Origin: Novosphingobium jiangmenense
Lineage (GTDB): Bacteria; Pseudomonadota; Alphaproteobacteria; Sphingomonadales; Sphingomonadaceae
Length of the DNA: 64,000 bases
Reading direction: 5' to 3'
Assembly: GCF_015694345.1 (NCBI RefSeq)
Contig: NZ_JADQDC010000012.1
Location: 1-64,000 of the forward strand
Part shown: piece after piece, positions 36,332-48,071 of the stretch
Layout: the number at the start of each line of letters is the position of its first letter
Position numbering within the stretch: the first letter of the stretch is position 1
The notes under the pieces: model-generated
Database searches by the model: none
What the model was told of the DNA's origin: nothing
Seen by the model: only the letters and a program-made list of their open reading frames with translations
Translations under genes and position numbers: made by a program

Positions 36332-38073
36332 ACGCACTCACCGCCTCCGCCGCCATCGCCTCAGGCCGCGTCATGCTGGCCAATGTCCGCCAGCGCTCGC
36401 TGGTCGAGGCCAAGGTGCGCGCGCTGGTGGTGGCGGGCTTCATCCTGTTCATCGGCTTTGCGGCGCTCGCCCGAATTGCCCAACTGGGGCTGTTCGAAGG
36501 CTCGCCCGAGCGTCGCTCGCTGGCCGAGGCGCTGCTGCCACCGCGCGGCGAGATCACTGACCGAAACGGCGTGCCGCTGGCGCGGGCGTTCCCGGCTTAT
36601 GCGCTGTGGTACAACCCCAAGGCCTTTGGCGAGAACGGCTCGCCCCTCGTCAAGTCGCCCGAGGAAGTGGCCAAGGCGCTGCTCGCGATCTTCCCGGATG
36701 CCGATTACAACGATCTGCTCAAGCGGCTGAAGTCGGACAAGCCGAGTTACCTGCGCCAGCGGGTGATGCCCGAAGATGCGAACCGTATCTTTGCCTTGGG
36801 TGAGCCTGCGCTGGAATTCCCGCGCGAGAACCAGCGCTATTATCCGCAAGGGTCGTTGGGCGCGCACGTGCTGGGCTATGTCGATACCGAAGGCCATGGC
36901 CATGTCGGCATGGAGCAGGTGCTGGAGAAGCAACTGCTTGATCCCGCGCAGCGCGGCAAGCCGGTGGCGCTTTCGATCGACATGCGGGCGCAAGGTGCGC
37001 TCGAGGACGAACTCGGGCGGGGCATGCTCGAGACCGAGGCGAAGGGTGCGGCTGGCGTCATCCTCGATGTCGATACCGGCGAAGTGGTGGCGCTGGCGTC
37101 GTTGCCCTCGTTCAATCCGAACCGGTCGGACCAGGCGCTGAACAACCTGGTGTTCAACAAGGTGACCAACCAGGTCTACGAACTTGGCTCTACCTTCAAA
37201 CCGTTGAGCATCGCCGCGGCCATCGATGCGGGCGTGGTGACCGACCTCTCGGTGCGCTATCCTTCGGACAAGCCGCTGGCAATCGGCGGCTTCCACATTC
37301 GCGACAGCCACAATTTCGGCGCGTCGCTCAACGTGCCCGAGGCGCTGATCCACTCCTCGAACATTGTGACCGCACAGGTTGCCGACAAGCTGGGCGGGCC
37401 GGCGCTGAAGAAGACGATGGCGGCGCTTGGCATGAACGAGCGCCCCTACATCGAATTGCCCGCGCGTGGTTTCCCGCTCTGGCCGCGCGGCACCAACAAG
37501 GCGGGCGACTGGGCGCGCATCACGACGATGACGGTCAGCTACGGCCATGGCATCGCCGTTACGCCGCTCCACCTCGCGGCTGCCTACGCCGCAATGGTCA
37601 ATGGTGGCATCTGGCGACCGGCCACCTTGTTCAAGCGCGATCCCTCGCAAATCCCCGAAGGCCGCCGCGTCTACAAGGCTTCGACCAGCGCGCGCATGCG
37701 CCAGTTGCTGCGCATGATCGTGGTCGACGGCACCGGCAAGAGCGCGAACGCTTCGGGCTATCGCGTTGGTGGCAAGACGGGTTCTGCGGAAAAGCCGGGC
37801 GGCAAGGGCGGTTACAATCGCACGTCGCTGGTCGCGACTTTCGCTGCGGCCTTCCCGATGGACAAGCCGCGTTATGTGGTGATCGCCATGCTGGACGAGC
37901 CGAAGGGCACCGCAGCGACCTCCTATCAGCGCACGGCGGCATGGAACGCTGCGCCGATCGTCGGTCGCGTGGTGCCGCGTATCGGTCCGTTCCTAGGCGT
38001 GGTGCCTGACGATACGCGCGATATCGACATTTCGGACCTGTCGCCGCTTGTGGGCAACGGAGAGGGTGAATGA
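36328..38073 (+). CDS. ftsI: Septal peptidoglycan transpeptidase FtsI (PBP3)
   Basis: 581 residues from a GTG. N-terminal membrane anchor about 31-55, then a PBP dimerisation domain (PPRGEITDRNGVPLAR) and the transpeptidase domain. The active serine is Ser288 in GSTFKP, the second motif is SSN at 343-345 and the third is KTG at 483-485 (GGKTGSAEKPGG). It cross-links new septal peptidoglycan together with FtsW. It is in a four-base overlap with both neighbours. Confidence 0.97.
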   Translation: MNALTASAAIASGRVMLANVRQRSLVEAKVRALVVAGFILFIGFAALARIAQLGLFEGSPERRSLAEALLPPRGEITDRNGVPLARAFPAYALWYNPKAFGENGSPLVKSPEEVAKALLAIFPDADYNDLLKRLKSDKPSYLRQRVMPEDANRIFALGEPALEFPRENQRYYPQGSLGAHVLGYVDTEGHGHVGMEQVLEKQLLDPAQRGKPVALSIDMRAQGALEDELGRGMLETEAKGAAGVILDVDTGEVVALASLPSFNPNRSDQALNNLVFNKVTNQVYELGSTFKPLSIAAAIDAGVVTDLSVRYPSDKPLAIGGFHIRDSHNFGASLNVPEALIHSSNIVTAQVADKLGGPALKKTMAALGMNERPYIELPARGFPLWPRGTNKAGDWARITTMTVSYGHGIAVTPLHLAAAYAAMVNGGIWRPATLFKRDPSQIPEGRRVYKASTSARMRQLLRMIVVDGTGKSANASGYRVGGKTGSAEKPGGKGGYNRTSLVATFAAAFPMDKPRYVVIAMLDEPKGTAATSYQRTAAWNAAPIVGRVVPRIGPFLGVVPDDTRDIDISDLSPLVGNGEGE

Positions 38074-39518
38074 AGCTCGGTGCCATCCTTGAAGCGGCGG
38101 GTCTGCCGATCGAGAATGGTGACGCCAACGTCACCGGCTTCGCCATCGATCATCGCAAGGTCGCGCCCGGCACGATCTTCGGGGCTTTTCCCGGCACGCG
38201 CTTCAACGGCGAGGATTTCATTGCCGATGCGGTGAAAGCCGGAGCCGTGGCAGTGGTCGCGCGTCCGCAAGCCAAGGTCGAAGGTGCCGTTCACGTCGCC
38301 GACGACGAGCCGCGACAGGCCTTTGCCACGCTGGCTGCGCGGTTCTTCCAGCCGGTGCCCGAGACGGTGATCGCCGTGACTGGCACCAACGGCAAGACCT
38401 CGACCGTGGAGATGACGCGTCAGATCTGGCGCATGGCGGGCTATTCCGCGGCGTCGATCGGTACGCTCGGCGTGACCACGGCAGACGAAAGCGTCTCTAC
38501 CGGGCTGACCACGCCCGATATCGTCACGTTCCTTTCGAACATGACCGGCCTTGCCCGCGAGGGCGTGACCCATGTGGCCTACGAAGCCTCCAGCCATGGC
38601 CTCTCGCAGTACCGCAACGAGGGTCTTCGCGTGGTTGCCGGAGCTTTCACCAACCTCAGCCGCGACCATCTCGATTACCATGCGACGATGGAAGACTACT
38701 TCGCGGCCAAGATGCGCCTGTTCGACCATGTCGTGGATGAGAGCGGCACGGCGGTCGTCTGGATGGACGACGAATGGTCGGAACGGGCAGTGGAGCATGT
38801 CCGCCGACGGGGTCTGCGGCTGCTCTCGGTGGGCGAGCAGGGGACCGAAATCCGCCTGCTCGCCCGTACCCCTACGCAGCTTGGGCAGACGCTCGAGATC
38901 GAGTTTGAAGGCAAGGGGCGCAAGATCAATCTGCCGCTGATCGGGGCCTACCAGGCGGCGAACGCGCTGGTTTCGGTGGGGCTGGCGATTGCTTCTGGGA
39001 CCGAAGCGGGGAAGGTGTTCGATTCACTCGGCCGGTTGCAGCCAGTGCGGGGACGGCTTGAGCGCGCGGCGATCAATCGCGCGGGTGCGCCGGTCTATGT
39101 CGACTATGCCCATACGCCCGATGCCATCGAGGCGGCGATCGCGGCGCTGCGCCCGCATACCACCGGGCGGCTGATCACCGTGTTCGGCGCAGGTGGTGAC
39201 CGCGATGGCGGCAAGCGGCCGGAGATGGGCCGCGCCGCCTGTGCCGGTTCGGATCTGGTAATTGTCACGGATGACAATCCGCGCGGCGAGGACCCGGCGG
39301 AAATCCGTGCGGCGGTCATGGCCGGGTGCGACGGCAAGGCGCGCGAGATCGGGGATCGCCGCGCTGCCATCGCCGCAGCGATTGCCGAGGCAGGCCGGGA
39401 AGACATCGTCCTTGTTGCAGGAAAGGGGCACGAACAGGGACAGATCGTAGGCAGGGGCGACAACGTTCGCATCCTGCCGTTCGACGACGTACAGGTCGCA
39501 AGGGAGTGCACCACATGA
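38070..39518 (+). CDS. murE: UDP-MurNAc-tripeptide synthetase, meso-DAP-adding
   Basis: 482 residues. The ATP-binding motif is TGTNGKTS at 104-111. The specificity motif DNPR at residues 402-405 (DDNPRGEDP) indicates addition of meso-diaminopimelate rather than lysine, as expected for a Gram-negative bacterium. It acts in the cytoplasm after MurD. Confidence 0.97.
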   Translation: MKLGAILEAAGLPIENGDANVTGFAIDHRKVAPGTIFGAFPGTRFNGEDFIADAVKAGAVAVVARPQAKVEGAVHVADDEPRQAFATLAARFFQPVPETVIAVTGTNGKTSTVEMTRQIWRMAGYSAASIGTLGVTTADESVSTGLTTPDIVTFLSNMTGLAREGVTHVAYEASSHGLSQYRNEGLRVVAGAFTNLSRDHLDYHATMEDYFAAKMRLFDHVVDESGTAVVWMDDEWSERAVEHVRRRGLRLLSVGEQGTEIRLLARTPTQLGQTLEIEFEGKGRKINLPLIGAYQAANALVSVGLAIASGTEAGKVFDSLGRLQPVRGRLERAAINRAGAPVYVDYAHTPDAIEAAIAALRPHTTGRLITVFGAGGDRDGGKRPEMGRAACAGSDLVIVTDDNPRGEDPAEIRAAVMAGCDGKAREIGDRRAAIAAAIAEAGREDIVLVAGKGHEQGQIVGRGDNVRILPFDDVQVARECTT

Positions 39519-40984
39519 CCGCCCATCCCGCTCTCATCGCATGGCCAGAGGACCCGTCCGACGCGGCGGGTCTTGCGCTTTGGACGAGCGAGGAAATCGC
39601 GGCGGCGACGGGCGGCCGGGCCAGCGTGCCGTTTGCGGTTTCGGGCGTGGAGATCGACAGTCGAGACGTGGTCGAAGGCGACCTGTTTTTCGCGTTGAAG
39701 GGCGAGACCTCCGATGGTCACCGCTATCTCGAAGGAGCCTTCGGGAAGGGGGCTTCAGCAGCGGTGGTCGAACACGCCTGCTTCGGGCCGCACGTGCTTG
39801 TCCCAAACACCTCAAGCGCACTTGAGGATTTGGGAAAAGCCGCGCGAAATCGGGTAGATGCGGGCATTATCGGAGTCACTGGTTCAGCTGGCAAGACCGG
39901 GGTCAAGGAAGCGCTTTACGCTGCGCTCGACCGCGCCAGCCGGGGGCGCGCGCACCGTTCGGTGAAGAGCTACAACAACCATGTCGGCGTTCCGCTAAGC
40001 CTGGCGCGCATGCCGGCGCGGACCAGCTTCGGCGTGTTCGAAATGGGCATGAACCACGCAGGCGAACTGTCGGCGCTGACGCAACTGGTGCGCCCGCACG
40101 TCGCGATCATCACCACCATTGCGCCCGCGCATATCGGCCACTTCTCCGGCGAGGAGGCGATTGCCGATGCCAAGGCGGAGATTTTCGAAGGTCTCGAACA
40201 CGGTGGCGTGGCAATCATTCCGCGCGACAACCGGCATTACGAGCGATTGCGCGCCAAGGCCGTGCAGCATGCCGAACGCGTTGTCAGTTTCGGGCGTGAT
40301 GCGGACTCGAACGTGCGGCTGCTCGATGCGGTGGCTGCAACCGGTGGCGGTACGCTGGTCACCGCCGATCTTGGCGGTCGCAAGGTCTGCTACACGATCT
40401 CGCAGCCCGGAGAGCACTGGGTCGCCAATTCGTTGGCGATCATGGCCGCAGTCGAGGCTATCGGCGGCGATCTTGGTGCGGCCGGGCTGGCGCTGGCCGA
40501 GTTGGAAGGCCTTGCCGGTCGTGGTGCGCGGCATGAGATCGCGGCGAGCGGCGGCGACGGTTCGGGCAGGGCGTTGCTGATCGATGAAAGTTACAACGCC
40601 AATCCCGCCTCGATGGCAGTCACGCTCCGCCAGCTCGGCGCAACGCCCGCGGCGCGGCGCGTCGCCATTCTGGGGGCGATGAAGGAACTGGGCGAGGGCG
40701 AGGCGCGCTACCATGCCGAGTTGGCCGGACCCATCGCCGAGGGCAAGGTGGACAGGCTGGTGCTGGTTGGAGCCGAAATGACGCCCTTGGCCGACGCGCT
40801 GGGGAAAAGCGGCTCGTTCTCGCTTGCTGGCAAGATCGATGTGACGCATGTGCAGACGGCTTCGGAAGCGGCGGAATGCTTGGCTGCCGACGGTATTCGC
40901 GGGGGTGATGCGATCCTCGTGAAGGGGTCGAATTCGGTGGGCCTGGGCGCGATCGTGCGTTCGCTCACCACCAGGGAACGGTGA
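39515..40984 (+). CDS. murF: UDP-MurNAc-tripeptide:D-Ala-D-Ala ligase
   Basis: 489 residues from the ATG at 39515, in an ATGA overlap with murE. A much longer in-frame extension lies within murE and is not used. The ATP loop is GVTGSAGKTGVKEAL, followed by SYNNHVGVPLSLARMP and the ESYNANPASM motif of Mur ligases. It adds the dipeptide made by Ddl, completing the UDP-MurNAc-pentapeptide. Confidence 0.96.
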   Translation: MTAHPALIAWPEDPSDAAGLALWTSEEIAAATGGRASVPFAVSGVEIDSRDVVEGDLFFALKGETSDGHRYLEGAFGKGASAAVVEHACFGPHVLVPNTSSALEDLGKAARNRVDAGIIGVTGSAGKTGVKEALYAALDRASRGRAHRSVKSYNNHVGVPLSLARMPARTSFGVFEMGMNHAGELSALTQLVRPHVAIITTIAPAHIGHFSGEEAIADAKAEIFEGLEHGGVAIIPRDNRHYERLRAKAVQHAERVVSFGRDADSNVRLLDAVAATGGGTLVTADLGGRKVCYTISQPGEHWVANSLAIMAAVEAIGGDLGAAGLALAELEGLAGRGARHEIAASGGDGSGRALLIDESYNANPASMAVTLRQLGATPAARRVAILGAMKELGEGEARYHAELAGPIAEGKVDRLVLVGAEMTPLADALGKSGSFSLAGKIDVTHVQTASEAAECLAADGIRGGDAILVKGSNSVGLGAIVRSLTTRER

Positions 40985-42049
40985 ATGCTCTACCAGCTGG
41001 CCGAGTGGCTGCATTTCGAGGGATTCAGCAACCTCATCCGCTACCAGACGTTCCGCGCGGGCGCGACGCTGCTGACCGCGCTGCTGATCGGCCTGATCAT
41101 CGGACCGCGCTTCATCAACATGCTGCGCGTACGTCAGGGCAAGGGCCAGCCGATCCGCGAGGACGGCCCGCAATCGCACCTCGCCAAGCGCGGCACGCCC
41201 ACGATGGGCGGGTTGATGATCGTCACGGCGCTGACGCTGTCGCTGCTGCTGTGGATGGACGTGACCAGCCGTCTTGTCTGGTCCTGCGTGGTGGTGACGC
41301 TGGGCTTCGGTCTGATCGGCTTTCTCGACGATTACGACAAAGTCACCAAGTACGCGCACAAGGGCGTTCCCGCCAAGGTACGCCTCGCCGGTGAGTTCGT
41401 GGTTGCCGCGATCGCCGCGTGGCTGGCGGTCGGCGAGACCAACCTCTACGTGCCGGTGTTCAGCAATCTCTACGTGCCCCTTGGGCCGGTCTATTACCTC
41501 TTCGCGATCTTCGTGATCGTCGGCGCAGGCAATGCCGTCAACCTGACCGACGGGCTGGACGGCCTCGCCATCATGCCGGTGATCATCGCGGCGGGCACCT
41601 TTGCGATCATCGCCTATCTGGCGGGCCGCGTGGACTATTCGTCCTACCTTGGCATTCCCCACGTGAAAGGGGCGGGTGAACTGGCAATCTTCTGTGCGGG
41701 GATCATGGGGGCGGGGCTTGCGTTCCTGTGGTTCAATGCGCCGCCTGCTGCCGTGTTCATGGGCGATACCGGCAGCCTTGCGCTTGGTGGCGCACTTGGC
41801 GTGATCGCTGTCGCCGCGCATCACGAGATCGTGCTCGCCATTGTCGGCGGGCTGTTCGTGATGGAGGCCGTCTCGGTCATCGTGCAGGTCGCGGTCTACA
41901 AGCGCACCGGCAAGCGGGTGTTCCGCATGGCGCCGATCCATCACCACTTCGAACAGTTGGGCTGGAAGGAATCGACCGTCGTGATCCGCTTCTGGATCGT
42001 GTCGATCGTGCTGGCGCTGATCGGCCTTGCCACGCTGAAGGTGCGATGA
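40985..42049 (+). CDS. mraY: Phospho-MurNAc-pentapeptide transferase MraY
   Basis: 354 residues with ten predicted membrane helices. It forms lipid I on undecaprenyl phosphate. The catalytic aspartates are in GFLDDYDK and in [11 protein letters not shown]. The nucleotide-binding loop [12 protein letters not shown] and the HHHFEQLGW motif near the C-terminus are also present. The start abuts the murF stop with no gap. Confidence 0.97.
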   Translation: MLYQLAEWLHFEGFSNLIRYQTFRAGATLLTALLIGLIIGPRFINMLRVRQGKGQPIREDGPQSHLAKRGTPTMGGLMIVTALTLSLLLWMDVTSRLVWSCVVVTLGFGLIGFLDDYDKVTKYAHKGVPAKVRLAGEFVVAAIAAWLAVGETNLYVPVFSNLYVPLGPVYYLFAIFVIVGAGNAVNLTDGLDGLAIMPVIIAAGTFAIIAYLAGRVDYSSYLGIPHVKGAGELAIFCAGIMGAGLAFLWFNAPPAAVFMGDTGSLALGGALGVIAVAAHHEIVLAIVGGLFVMEAVSVIVQVAVYKRTGKRVFRMAPIHHHFEQLGWKESTVVIRFWIVSIVLALIGLATLKVR

Positions 42050-43377
42050 TCGTCTCGCTCGCCTTTTCCGGGAAGCGCTTCGCCGTTCTCGGCCTCGCCC
42101 GGTCGGGGCAGGCGAGCGTCGAGGCGCTGCTGGCGGGCGGAGCGGAAGTCACCGTGTGGGACAGCCGCGAGGAACCGCGCGCGGCCTATGAAGGGCGCTG
42201 CACGATTGCCGATCCGCTGGCGATCGACCTTAGTGGCTTCGCAGGCGTGGTGGTCAGCCCCGGCGTTCCGCTGAACCGCCATCCGATCGCCGCCCATGCC
42301 GCCTCGTTCGGAGTGCCAGTGATCGGGGACATCGAACTCTTCGCCCAGGCCCGCGCTGACCTTCCGCCACACCGCGTTGTCGGCATTACCGGCACCAACG
42401 GCAAGTCGACGACCACGATGCTGGTCCATCACATCTGCAAGGCAGCAGGGCTTGAAGCGCGGCTTGGCGGAAACATCGGGCTGCCGGTCCTCGGGCAGGA
42501 GCCGTTGCCGGAAGGCGGTGTCTATGTGCTGGAGCTTTCGAGCTATCAGATCGACCTGACGCAGAGCCTCGACTGCGACGTTGCCGCGCTGATCAACCTC
42601 AGCCCCGATCATCTTGATCGCTACAACGGCTTCGAGGGCTATGTCGCAGCCAAGGCGCGGTTGTTCCAGATGCAGTCTGCCCGGAACCACGCGGTGTTCG
42701 GCTGCGGGGACGAGCACACCCTGAAGATCGCGCGCGAGACTTCGGCAACGCACGACGCTGGCTTCGTCCATGTGGTGCAGCCCGATGCGCTCGAAGGACA
42801 GGCGGCTTGGTCCTCGCTGCAGGGGCCGCACAACCTGCAGAACGCCGCCATCGCAGTGGAGATCGCCCGGCAGCTGGGCATCGGCGAAGAGGTTTGGCGC
42901 CCGGCACTTGCCAGTTTCGTCGGCCTGCCGCACCGGATGGAGCGGGTCGCCGAGGCGAACGGGGTGCTGTTCGTCAACGACAGCAAGGCCACCAACCCGG
43001 CGTCGACTGCACCCGCGCTCGGCGCTTATCCGCGTATCCACTGGATCCTCGGCGGCCTGCCCAAGAGCGACAACCTAGACGAGTGCGCGCCATATTTCGA
43101 TCACGTCGTCGCGGCCTATACCATCGGCGAGGCCGGGCCGATGTTCGCGAACATCCTCGAGCCGGTCATGCCCGTTACCCGCAGCGAGATGATGTGCGAT
43201 GCCGTGCGTCAGGCGATGGAGGCTGCGCAGCCGGGCGATGTGGTGATGCTCTCGCCCGCATGCGCCAGCTTCGACCAGTTCCGCGATTTCGAGGCACGCG
43301 GCGACAGCTTCCGCCAGATCGTCGAAGCGCTGATTGCGGATGCTGATGCGCCCTGTCCGCCGGGAACCGGTTCATGA
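42046..43377 (+). CDS. murD: UDP-MurNAc-L-alanine:D-glutamate ligase
   Basis: 443 residues from the ATG at 42046 in an ATGA overlap with mraY. Features: N-terminal Rossmann-like [12 protein letters not shown] loop [21 protein letters not shown] and [13 protein letters not shown]. It adds D-Glu after MurC has added L-Ala. Confidence 0.97.
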   Translation: MIVSLAFSGKRFAVLGLARSGQASVEALLAGGAEVTVWDSREEPRAAYEGRCTIADPLAIDLSGFAGVVVSPGVPLNRHPIAAHAASFGVPVIGDIELFAQARADLPPHRVVGITGTNGKSTTTMLVHHICKAAGLEARLGGNIGLPVLGQEPLPEGGVYVLELSSYQIDLTQSLDCDVAALINLSPDHLDRYNGFEGYVAAKARLFQMQSARNHAVFGCGDEHTLKIARETSATHDAGFVHVVQPDALEGQAAWSSLQGPHNLQNAAIAVEIARQLGIGEEVWRPALASFVGLPHRMERVAEANGVLFVNDSKATNPASTAPALGAYPRIHWILGGLPKSDNLDECAPYFDHVVAAYTIGEAGPMFANILEPVMPVTRSEMMCDAVRQAMEAAQPGDVVMLSPACASFDQFRDFEARGDSFRQIVEALIADADAPCPPGTGS

Positions 43378-44609
43378 GCACGACGCCGACGCCCACACGC
43401 CTGGTCACGACCACCATGCCCGATGGTGGCGTGCGCGTGGTCGGTCATGGTGCGCGCTTCCGCCGCAGCCGGCGCAGCGAATTGCTGATCTGGTGGCGTG
43501 AGATCGATCGTGTGCTGTTGACGCTGATCCTCTCGCTGGTGACGATCGGTTGCATTGCCGTCGCTGCAGCCTCGCCGGCTTCGGCGCATCGCCTGTCTAC
43601 CAGCCAGAAATCGCTGGGCGATCTCTACTTCTTCTGGATCCACTTGCGCTGGGTCGCCGTGGGCCTCGTGGCAATGTTCTTCGCCTCGGTCCTGCCCAAG
43701 GAGGCGGCACGGCGCGGGGCGATCGTGCTGGCAGCCGCGATGGTCGTCGCGCTGGTGCTGGTGCCGCTGGTCGGCAGCGAGGTGAAGGGGGCCAAGCGCT
43801 GGCTGTGGATCGGCTTCAGCCTGCAGCCGTCGGAATTCCTCAAGCCCGGCTTTGCTATTGCGCTGGCGTGGATATTGTCGTGGCGCGTGCGCGATCCGAA
43901 CATCCCGGTCATCCCGATCACGGTGGCGATCATGGGGTTGGTCGGCATTCTTCTGATGGCCCAGCCGGACTTCGGTTCGACCATGCTGTTCGGCGGCGTG
44001 TGGTTCGTGCTGGCCCTGCTGTCGGGGCTGTCGGTCAACAAGATCCTCTATGCGATGGGTGGGCTGATCCTTGCCGTGGTCGCCGCGTATTTCTTCTATC
44101 CCAATGCGACGCACCGCATCGACAACTTCATTTCCGGCGGCAGCGAGTTCGACCAGGTCGATCTCGCCATGCGCACCCTGATGAACGGCGGGTGGAGCGG
44201 CACCGGCCTGTGGCTGGGGAGCCGCAAGAACGCGCTGCCCGAAGCGCACACCGATTACATCTTTTCGGTGGTCGGAGAGGAATTCGGGCTGATCGCCTGC
44301 GCCGTGATCGTCACGATCTATTGCGCCATCGCGCTGCGCGTGCTGATGCGCCTGCTCGACGAGGACGATCTGTTCACCATCCTTGCGGCAGCCGGGCTGA
44401 CCGCGCAGCTGGTCGGACAGGCGTTCATCAACATCCTTGTGAACCTGCAACTTTTCCCTTCGAAAGGCATGACCTTGCCGCTGATCAGCTACGGCGGATC
44501 GTCCACCATCGCGCTGCTCATGGGCGTCGGGCTGCTGCTCGCGATCACGCGGCGCAACCCCTACCTTTCGCGCGAGAAGTTCGACGTTTCGGAACTGGTG
44601 CGCAAATGA
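43374..44609 (+). CDS. ftsW: Septal peptidoglycan glycosyltransferase FtsW
   Basis: 411 residues. A SEDS-family membrane protein with about ten helices after a 40-residue cytoplasmic N-terminus. Signature regions include VKGAKRWLWIGFSLQPSEFLKP, AQPDFGSTMLFG, and the C-terminal FINILVNLQLFPSKGMTLPLISYGGSS (seen as SKGMTLPLISYGGSS). It polymerises lipid II at the septum with FtsI. Confidence 0.96.
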   Translation: MSTTPTPTRLVTTTMPDGGVRVVGHGARFRRSRRSELLIWWREIDRVLLTLILSLVTIGCIAVAAASPASAHRLSTSQKSLGDLYFFWIHLRWVAVGLVAMFFASVLPKEAARRGAIVLAAAMVVALVLVPLVGSEVKGAKRWLWIGFSLQPSEFLKPGFAIALAWILSWRVRDPNIPVIPITVAIMGLVGILLMAQPDFGSTMLFGGVWFVLALLSGLSVNKILYAMGGLILAVVAAYFFYPNATHRIDNFISGGSEFDQVDLAMRTLMNGGWSGTGLWLGSRKNALPEAHTDYIFSVVGEEFGLIACAVIVTIYCAIALRVLMRLLDEDDLFTILAAAGLTAQLVGQAFINILVNLQLFPSKGMTLPLISYGGSSTIALLMGVGLLLAITRRNPYLSREKFDVSELVRK

Positions 44610-45772
44610 GTGGCGCTTCCCGGCATTACGTGCTCGCGGCAGGCGGCACGGGCGGACATCTCATTCCGGCCTTCGCGCTGGCGGTGGAACTCGAACGGCG
44701 CGGCCATCATGTTGCGCTGGTGACGGACGAGCGCGGCGCCAAGATTCCCGGCAAGCCCGACTTCATGCCCGCGCATGTGCTTCCGGCGGGGCGCTTGGCG
44801 AAGAACCCGATGGCGGTGCTCAAGGGCTTGCGCGCGATCTGGCAGGGCCGGGCGATGGCGCTGCGCCTGTTCGAAAGCTTTCAGCCTTCGTGCGTGATAG
44901 GCTTTGGCGGCTATCCGGCGTTGCCTGCGTTGCTGGCAGCGCATTCGGCGAAGATCCCGACTGTGATCCACGAGCAGAACGCGGTGCTTGGGCGCGTAAA
45001 CCGCTTCCTTGCCAAGCGCGTGGACGCCATTGCCACGGCTTATGGCGAGGTTGACCGGCTCGATCCCAAGCTGTGGGGCAAGGTCCATCGCGTCGGCAAT
45101 CCGGTGCGCCCAGACGTGCTGGCGCTACGCGGCGAGCCGTTTCCGGAGTTCACCGAGGACAGCCTGTTTCGTGTGCTGGTGACGGGAGGCAGCCAAGGGG
45201 CTTCAGTCTTATCCGAGGTCGTGCCCGATGGTCTTGCCATGTTGCCGCCAGCATTGCGCCATCGCCTGCAGGTGACGCAGCAGTGCCGCCCGGAGGACCT
45301 TGAGGCTGTCCGTGCGCGATATGCAGCTCATGAGATTCCCGCTGAACTCGGCACGTACTTTGAGGACATGCAGTCCCGCCTTGCCGGGGCGCACTTGTTC
45401 ATCGGCCGCGCCGGAGCTTCGACCATTGCCGAACTGACCGCGGTCGGTCGCCCGGCGATCCTCGTGCCGCTGCCCATCGCCACCGACGACCATCAGGCCG
45501 CCAACACGCGCGAGATGGTTGCGGCAGGCGGCGCGCGCGCGATCCGGCAGACCGGATTCACCCCCAAGGAACTGGCGAAACAGATTCAGGCCATGGCCCA
45601 GCACCCGCATACCCTTGCCAATGCCGCGCACGCCGCCTGGAACTGCGGCCTCCCCAATGCCGTCAGCGATCTTGCCGATCTGGTCGAAAGCTTCGGGGGC
45701 GAGCCGATCATGGACGTGATCCGCGTCGACACCCGCAGTGCAGCGCCTGCCGGTCAGGAGCAATTGGCATGA
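44606..45772 (+). CDS. murG: Lipid II synthase MurG
   Basis: 388 residues from the ATG at 44606. It adds GlcNAc to lipid I on the inner face of the membrane. The glycine-rich loops are [26 protein letters not shown] and VTGGSQGAS. The UDP-GlcNAc site is [26 protein letters not shown] (here [15 protein letters not shown]). A C-terminal addition of about 20 residues after the usual end is non-conserved in appearance. Confidence 0.96.
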   Translation: MSGASRHYVLAAGGTGGHLIPAFALAVELERRGHHVALVTDERGAKIPGKPDFMPAHVLPAGRLAKNPMAVLKGLRAIWQGRAMALRLFESFQPSCVIGFGGYPALPALLAAHSAKIPTVIHEQNAVLGRVNRFLAKRVDAIATAYGEVDRLDPKLWGKVHRVGNPVRPDVLALRGEPFPEFTEDSLFRVLVTGGSQGASVLSEVVPDGLAMLPPALRHRLQVTQQCRPEDLEAVRARYAAHEIPAELGTYFEDMQSRLAGAHLFIGRAGASTIAELTAVGRPAILVPLPIATDDHQAANTREMVAAGGARAIRQTGFTPKELAKQIQAMAQHPHTLANAAHAAWNCGLPNAVSDLADLVESFGGEPIMDVIRVDTRSAAPAGQEQLA

Positions 45773-47181
45773 AGGGCGTCGGCACCGAGATCGGCACGAT
45801 CCACTTCGTCGGGATCGGCGGCATCGGCATGTCGGGCATTGCCGAGGTCATGCACAACATGGGCTATTCGGTGCAGGGCTCGGACATGGCGGAAAGCTAT
45901 GTCGTCGATGGCCTGCGCTCGCGCGGCATCAAGGTGATGATCGGGCAGAAGTCCGAGAACGTTGATGGTGTCGCGGTTGTCGTAACTTCGACTGCGGTGA
46001 AGCGCGACAATCCTGAGGTTGTGGCCGCGCTGGAGCACCGCATCCCCGTCGTGCGCCGCGCCGAAATGCTGGCCGAGCTGATGCGGCTCAAGAACACCGT
46101 CGCCGTGGCAGGGACCCATGGCAAGACCACGACGACCTCGATGGTCGCCTGCCTGCTCGATGCGGGCGGGATCGATCCTACCGTGATCAACGGCGGCATC
46201 ATCAACTCCTACGGCTCCAACGCGCGATTGGGCGACAGCGAGTGGATGGTCGTCGAGGCCGACGAGAGCGATGGTTCGTTCCTGCGTCTGGACGGCACGC
46301 TGGCGGTCGTAACCAACATCGATCCCGAGCATCTCGACCACTATGGCTCGTTCGACAAGGTCAAGTCGGCCTTTGTAGAGTTCATCGAGAACGTGCCGTT
46401 CTACGGCGCGGCGATGCTTTGTATCGATCACCCCGAAGTGCAGGCGATCATCCCCAAGGTGCGTGACCGCCGCGTCGTGACTTACGGGTTCTCCGCCCAG
46501 GCCGATGTGCGCGGCGAGGCCGTGACGCCGATCCCCGGCGGCAATCGCTTCACCGCCGTGCTGCGCCAGCGCGATGGCTCGTTCCGCCGGATCGAAGGCA
46601 TCGAACTGCCGATGCCGGGCCGCCACAATGTCCAGAACGCGCTGGCTGCCGTGGCGGTCGCGGTGGAAATGGGCGTTTCGGACGAACTCATCCGCACCGG
46701 CTTCGGCAAGTTCGGCGGGGTCAAGCGTCGCTTCACCAAGGTGGGCGAAGTGGATGGCGTTACTGTCATCGACGACTATGGACACCACCCGGTCGAAATC
46801 CGTGCCGTGCTCGCTGCCGCGCGCGAAGGTGTGCAGGGGCGGGTCATCGCTGTCGTCCAGCCGCACCGCTTCACGCGCCTTCGCGACCACATGGAAGACT
46901 TCCAGGGCGCGTTCAACGATGCCGACGTGGTTTATGCAGCGCCAGTCTATCCGGCGGGCGAGCAGTCCATCGAGGGCGTGGACAGCGCCGCGATGATCGA
47001 GGGCATCAAGGCGCGCGGGCATCGCTCGGCGCACCTTACTGCTGGCGCCGATGCGCTGGCGAAGGAACTCGCCGCGACTGCGCAGCCCGGTGACATGGTC
47101 GTCTGCCTTGGCGCGGGCGATATCACCAAGTGGGCCGCTGGTCTTGCCGACGCGATTGCGCGCGAAAGGGGGCAGGGGTGA
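45769..47181 (+). CDS. murC: UDP-MurNAc:L-alanine ligase
   Basis: 470 residues. Start motif [18 protein letters not shown] loop [22 protein letters not shown] and [10 protein letters not shown] are all present. It adds the first amino acid to UDP-MurNAc. The stop overlaps murB by GTGA. Confidence 0.97.
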   Translation: MKGVGTEIGTIHFVGIGGIGMSGIAEVMHNMGYSVQGSDMAESYVVDGLRSRGIKVMIGQKSENVDGVAVVVTSTAVKRDNPEVVAALEHRIPVVRRAEMLAELMRLKNTVAVAGTHGKTTTTSMVACLLDAGGIDPTVINGGIINSYGSNARLGDSEWMVVEADESDGSFLRLDGTLAVVTNIDPEHLDHYGSFDKVKSAFVEFIENVPFYGAAMLCIDHPEVQAIIPKVRDRRVVTYGFSAQADVRGEAVTPIPGGNRFTAVLRQRDGSFRRIEGIELPMPGRHNVQNALAAVAVAVEMGVSDELIRTGFGKFGGVKRRFTKVGEVDGVTVIDDYGHHPVEIRAVLAAAREGVQGRVIAVVQPHRFTRLRDHMEDFQGAFNDADVVYAAPVYPAGEQSIEGVDSAAMIEGIKARGHRSAHLTAGADALAKELAATAQPGDMVVCLGAGDITKWAAGLADAIARERGQG

Positions 47182-48071
47182 CCACCCTTACGCTGCCTTC
47201 GGTTCGTGGCAAGCTGACCCCGAACGCCCCGCTCGCACCGCTGGTCTGGTTCAAGTCCGGCGGCACGGCGGACTGGCTGTTCGAGCCCAAGGATGTGGCC
47301 GATCTGCAGGACTTCCTCGCAGGCTTGGCGCCAGACGTGCCGGTCATGGCGCTGGGCCTCGGCTCCAACCTGATTGTCCGTGATGGTGGGGTTCCGGGCG
47401 TCGTTGTCCGTCTTGGCAAGGCCTTCGCCAAGGTCGAAAAGGTCGATGAAGTCACGCTCAACTGCGGCGGCGGGGCGTCAGGTATCCTCGTGTCCTCCAC
47501 CGCTCGCGACAACGGCATCGCTGGTTTGGAATTCCTGCGCTCCATCCCCGGTACGGTCGGCGGTTTCGTGCGCATGAATGGCGGTGCCTACGGGCGCGAG
47601 GTCAAGGACGTGCTGATCGATTGCGACGTTGTCATTCGCTCGGGCGAGATCGTCACGCTGCCGCTCAGCGAACTGGGCTACACCTATCGCCATTCCGATC
47701 TCACCGACGGCTCGATCGTCGTCGCTGCCCGCTTCCGTGGGCACCGCGGCGAGCCCGACGCCATCCAGGCCGAGATGGACCGCATCAGCGCCGCCCGCGA
47801 AGCCTCGCAGCCGCTGCGCTCGAAGACCGGCGGCTCCACCTTCAAGAATCCTGATGGCGGGAAGGCCTGGGAACTGGTCGACAAGGCGGGATGCCGGGGG
47901 CTGACCATGGGCGGCGCGCAGGTCAGCGAGAAGCACACCAACTTCCTGATCAACACCGGCGAGGCGACCAGCGCCGAAATCGAGGCCTTGGGCGAGGAAG
48001 TGCGCAAGCGCGTGAAGGATATGTCGGGCGTCGAGCTCGAATGGGAAATCAAGAGGATTGGCAGACCGTGA
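47178..48071 (+). CDS. murB: UDP-N-acetylenolpyruvoylglucosamine reductase
   Basis: 297 residues from the GTG at 47178. The FAD-binding motifs are [14 protein letters not shown] and [19 protein letters not shown], and the proton-donor serine region is TGGSTFKNP. It matches the type I enzymes with the substrate-closing Tyr loop (LGYTYRHS). It makes UDP-MurNAc with NADPH. Confidence 0.96.
   Translation: MTTLTLPSVRGKLTPNAPLAPLVWFKSGGTADWLFEPKDVADLQDFLAGLAPDVPVMALGLGSNLIVRDGGVPGVVVRLGKAFAKVEKVDEVTLNCGGGASGILVSSTARDNGIAGLEFLRSIPGTVGGFVRMNGGAYGREVKDVLIDCDVVIRSGEIVTLPLSELGYTYRHSDLTDGSIVVAARFRGHRGEPDAIQAEMDRISAAREASQPLRSKTGGSTFKNPDGGKAWELVDKAGCRGLTMGGAQVSEKHTNFLINTGEATSAEIEALGEEVRKRVKDMSGVELEWEIKRIGRP

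Noticed and set aside
39995-41947. Minus-strand open frame of 650 codons across murF and mraY
   Set aside because: Antisense of two conserved dcw genes, with no domain and unrealistic His/Gln/Arg content.
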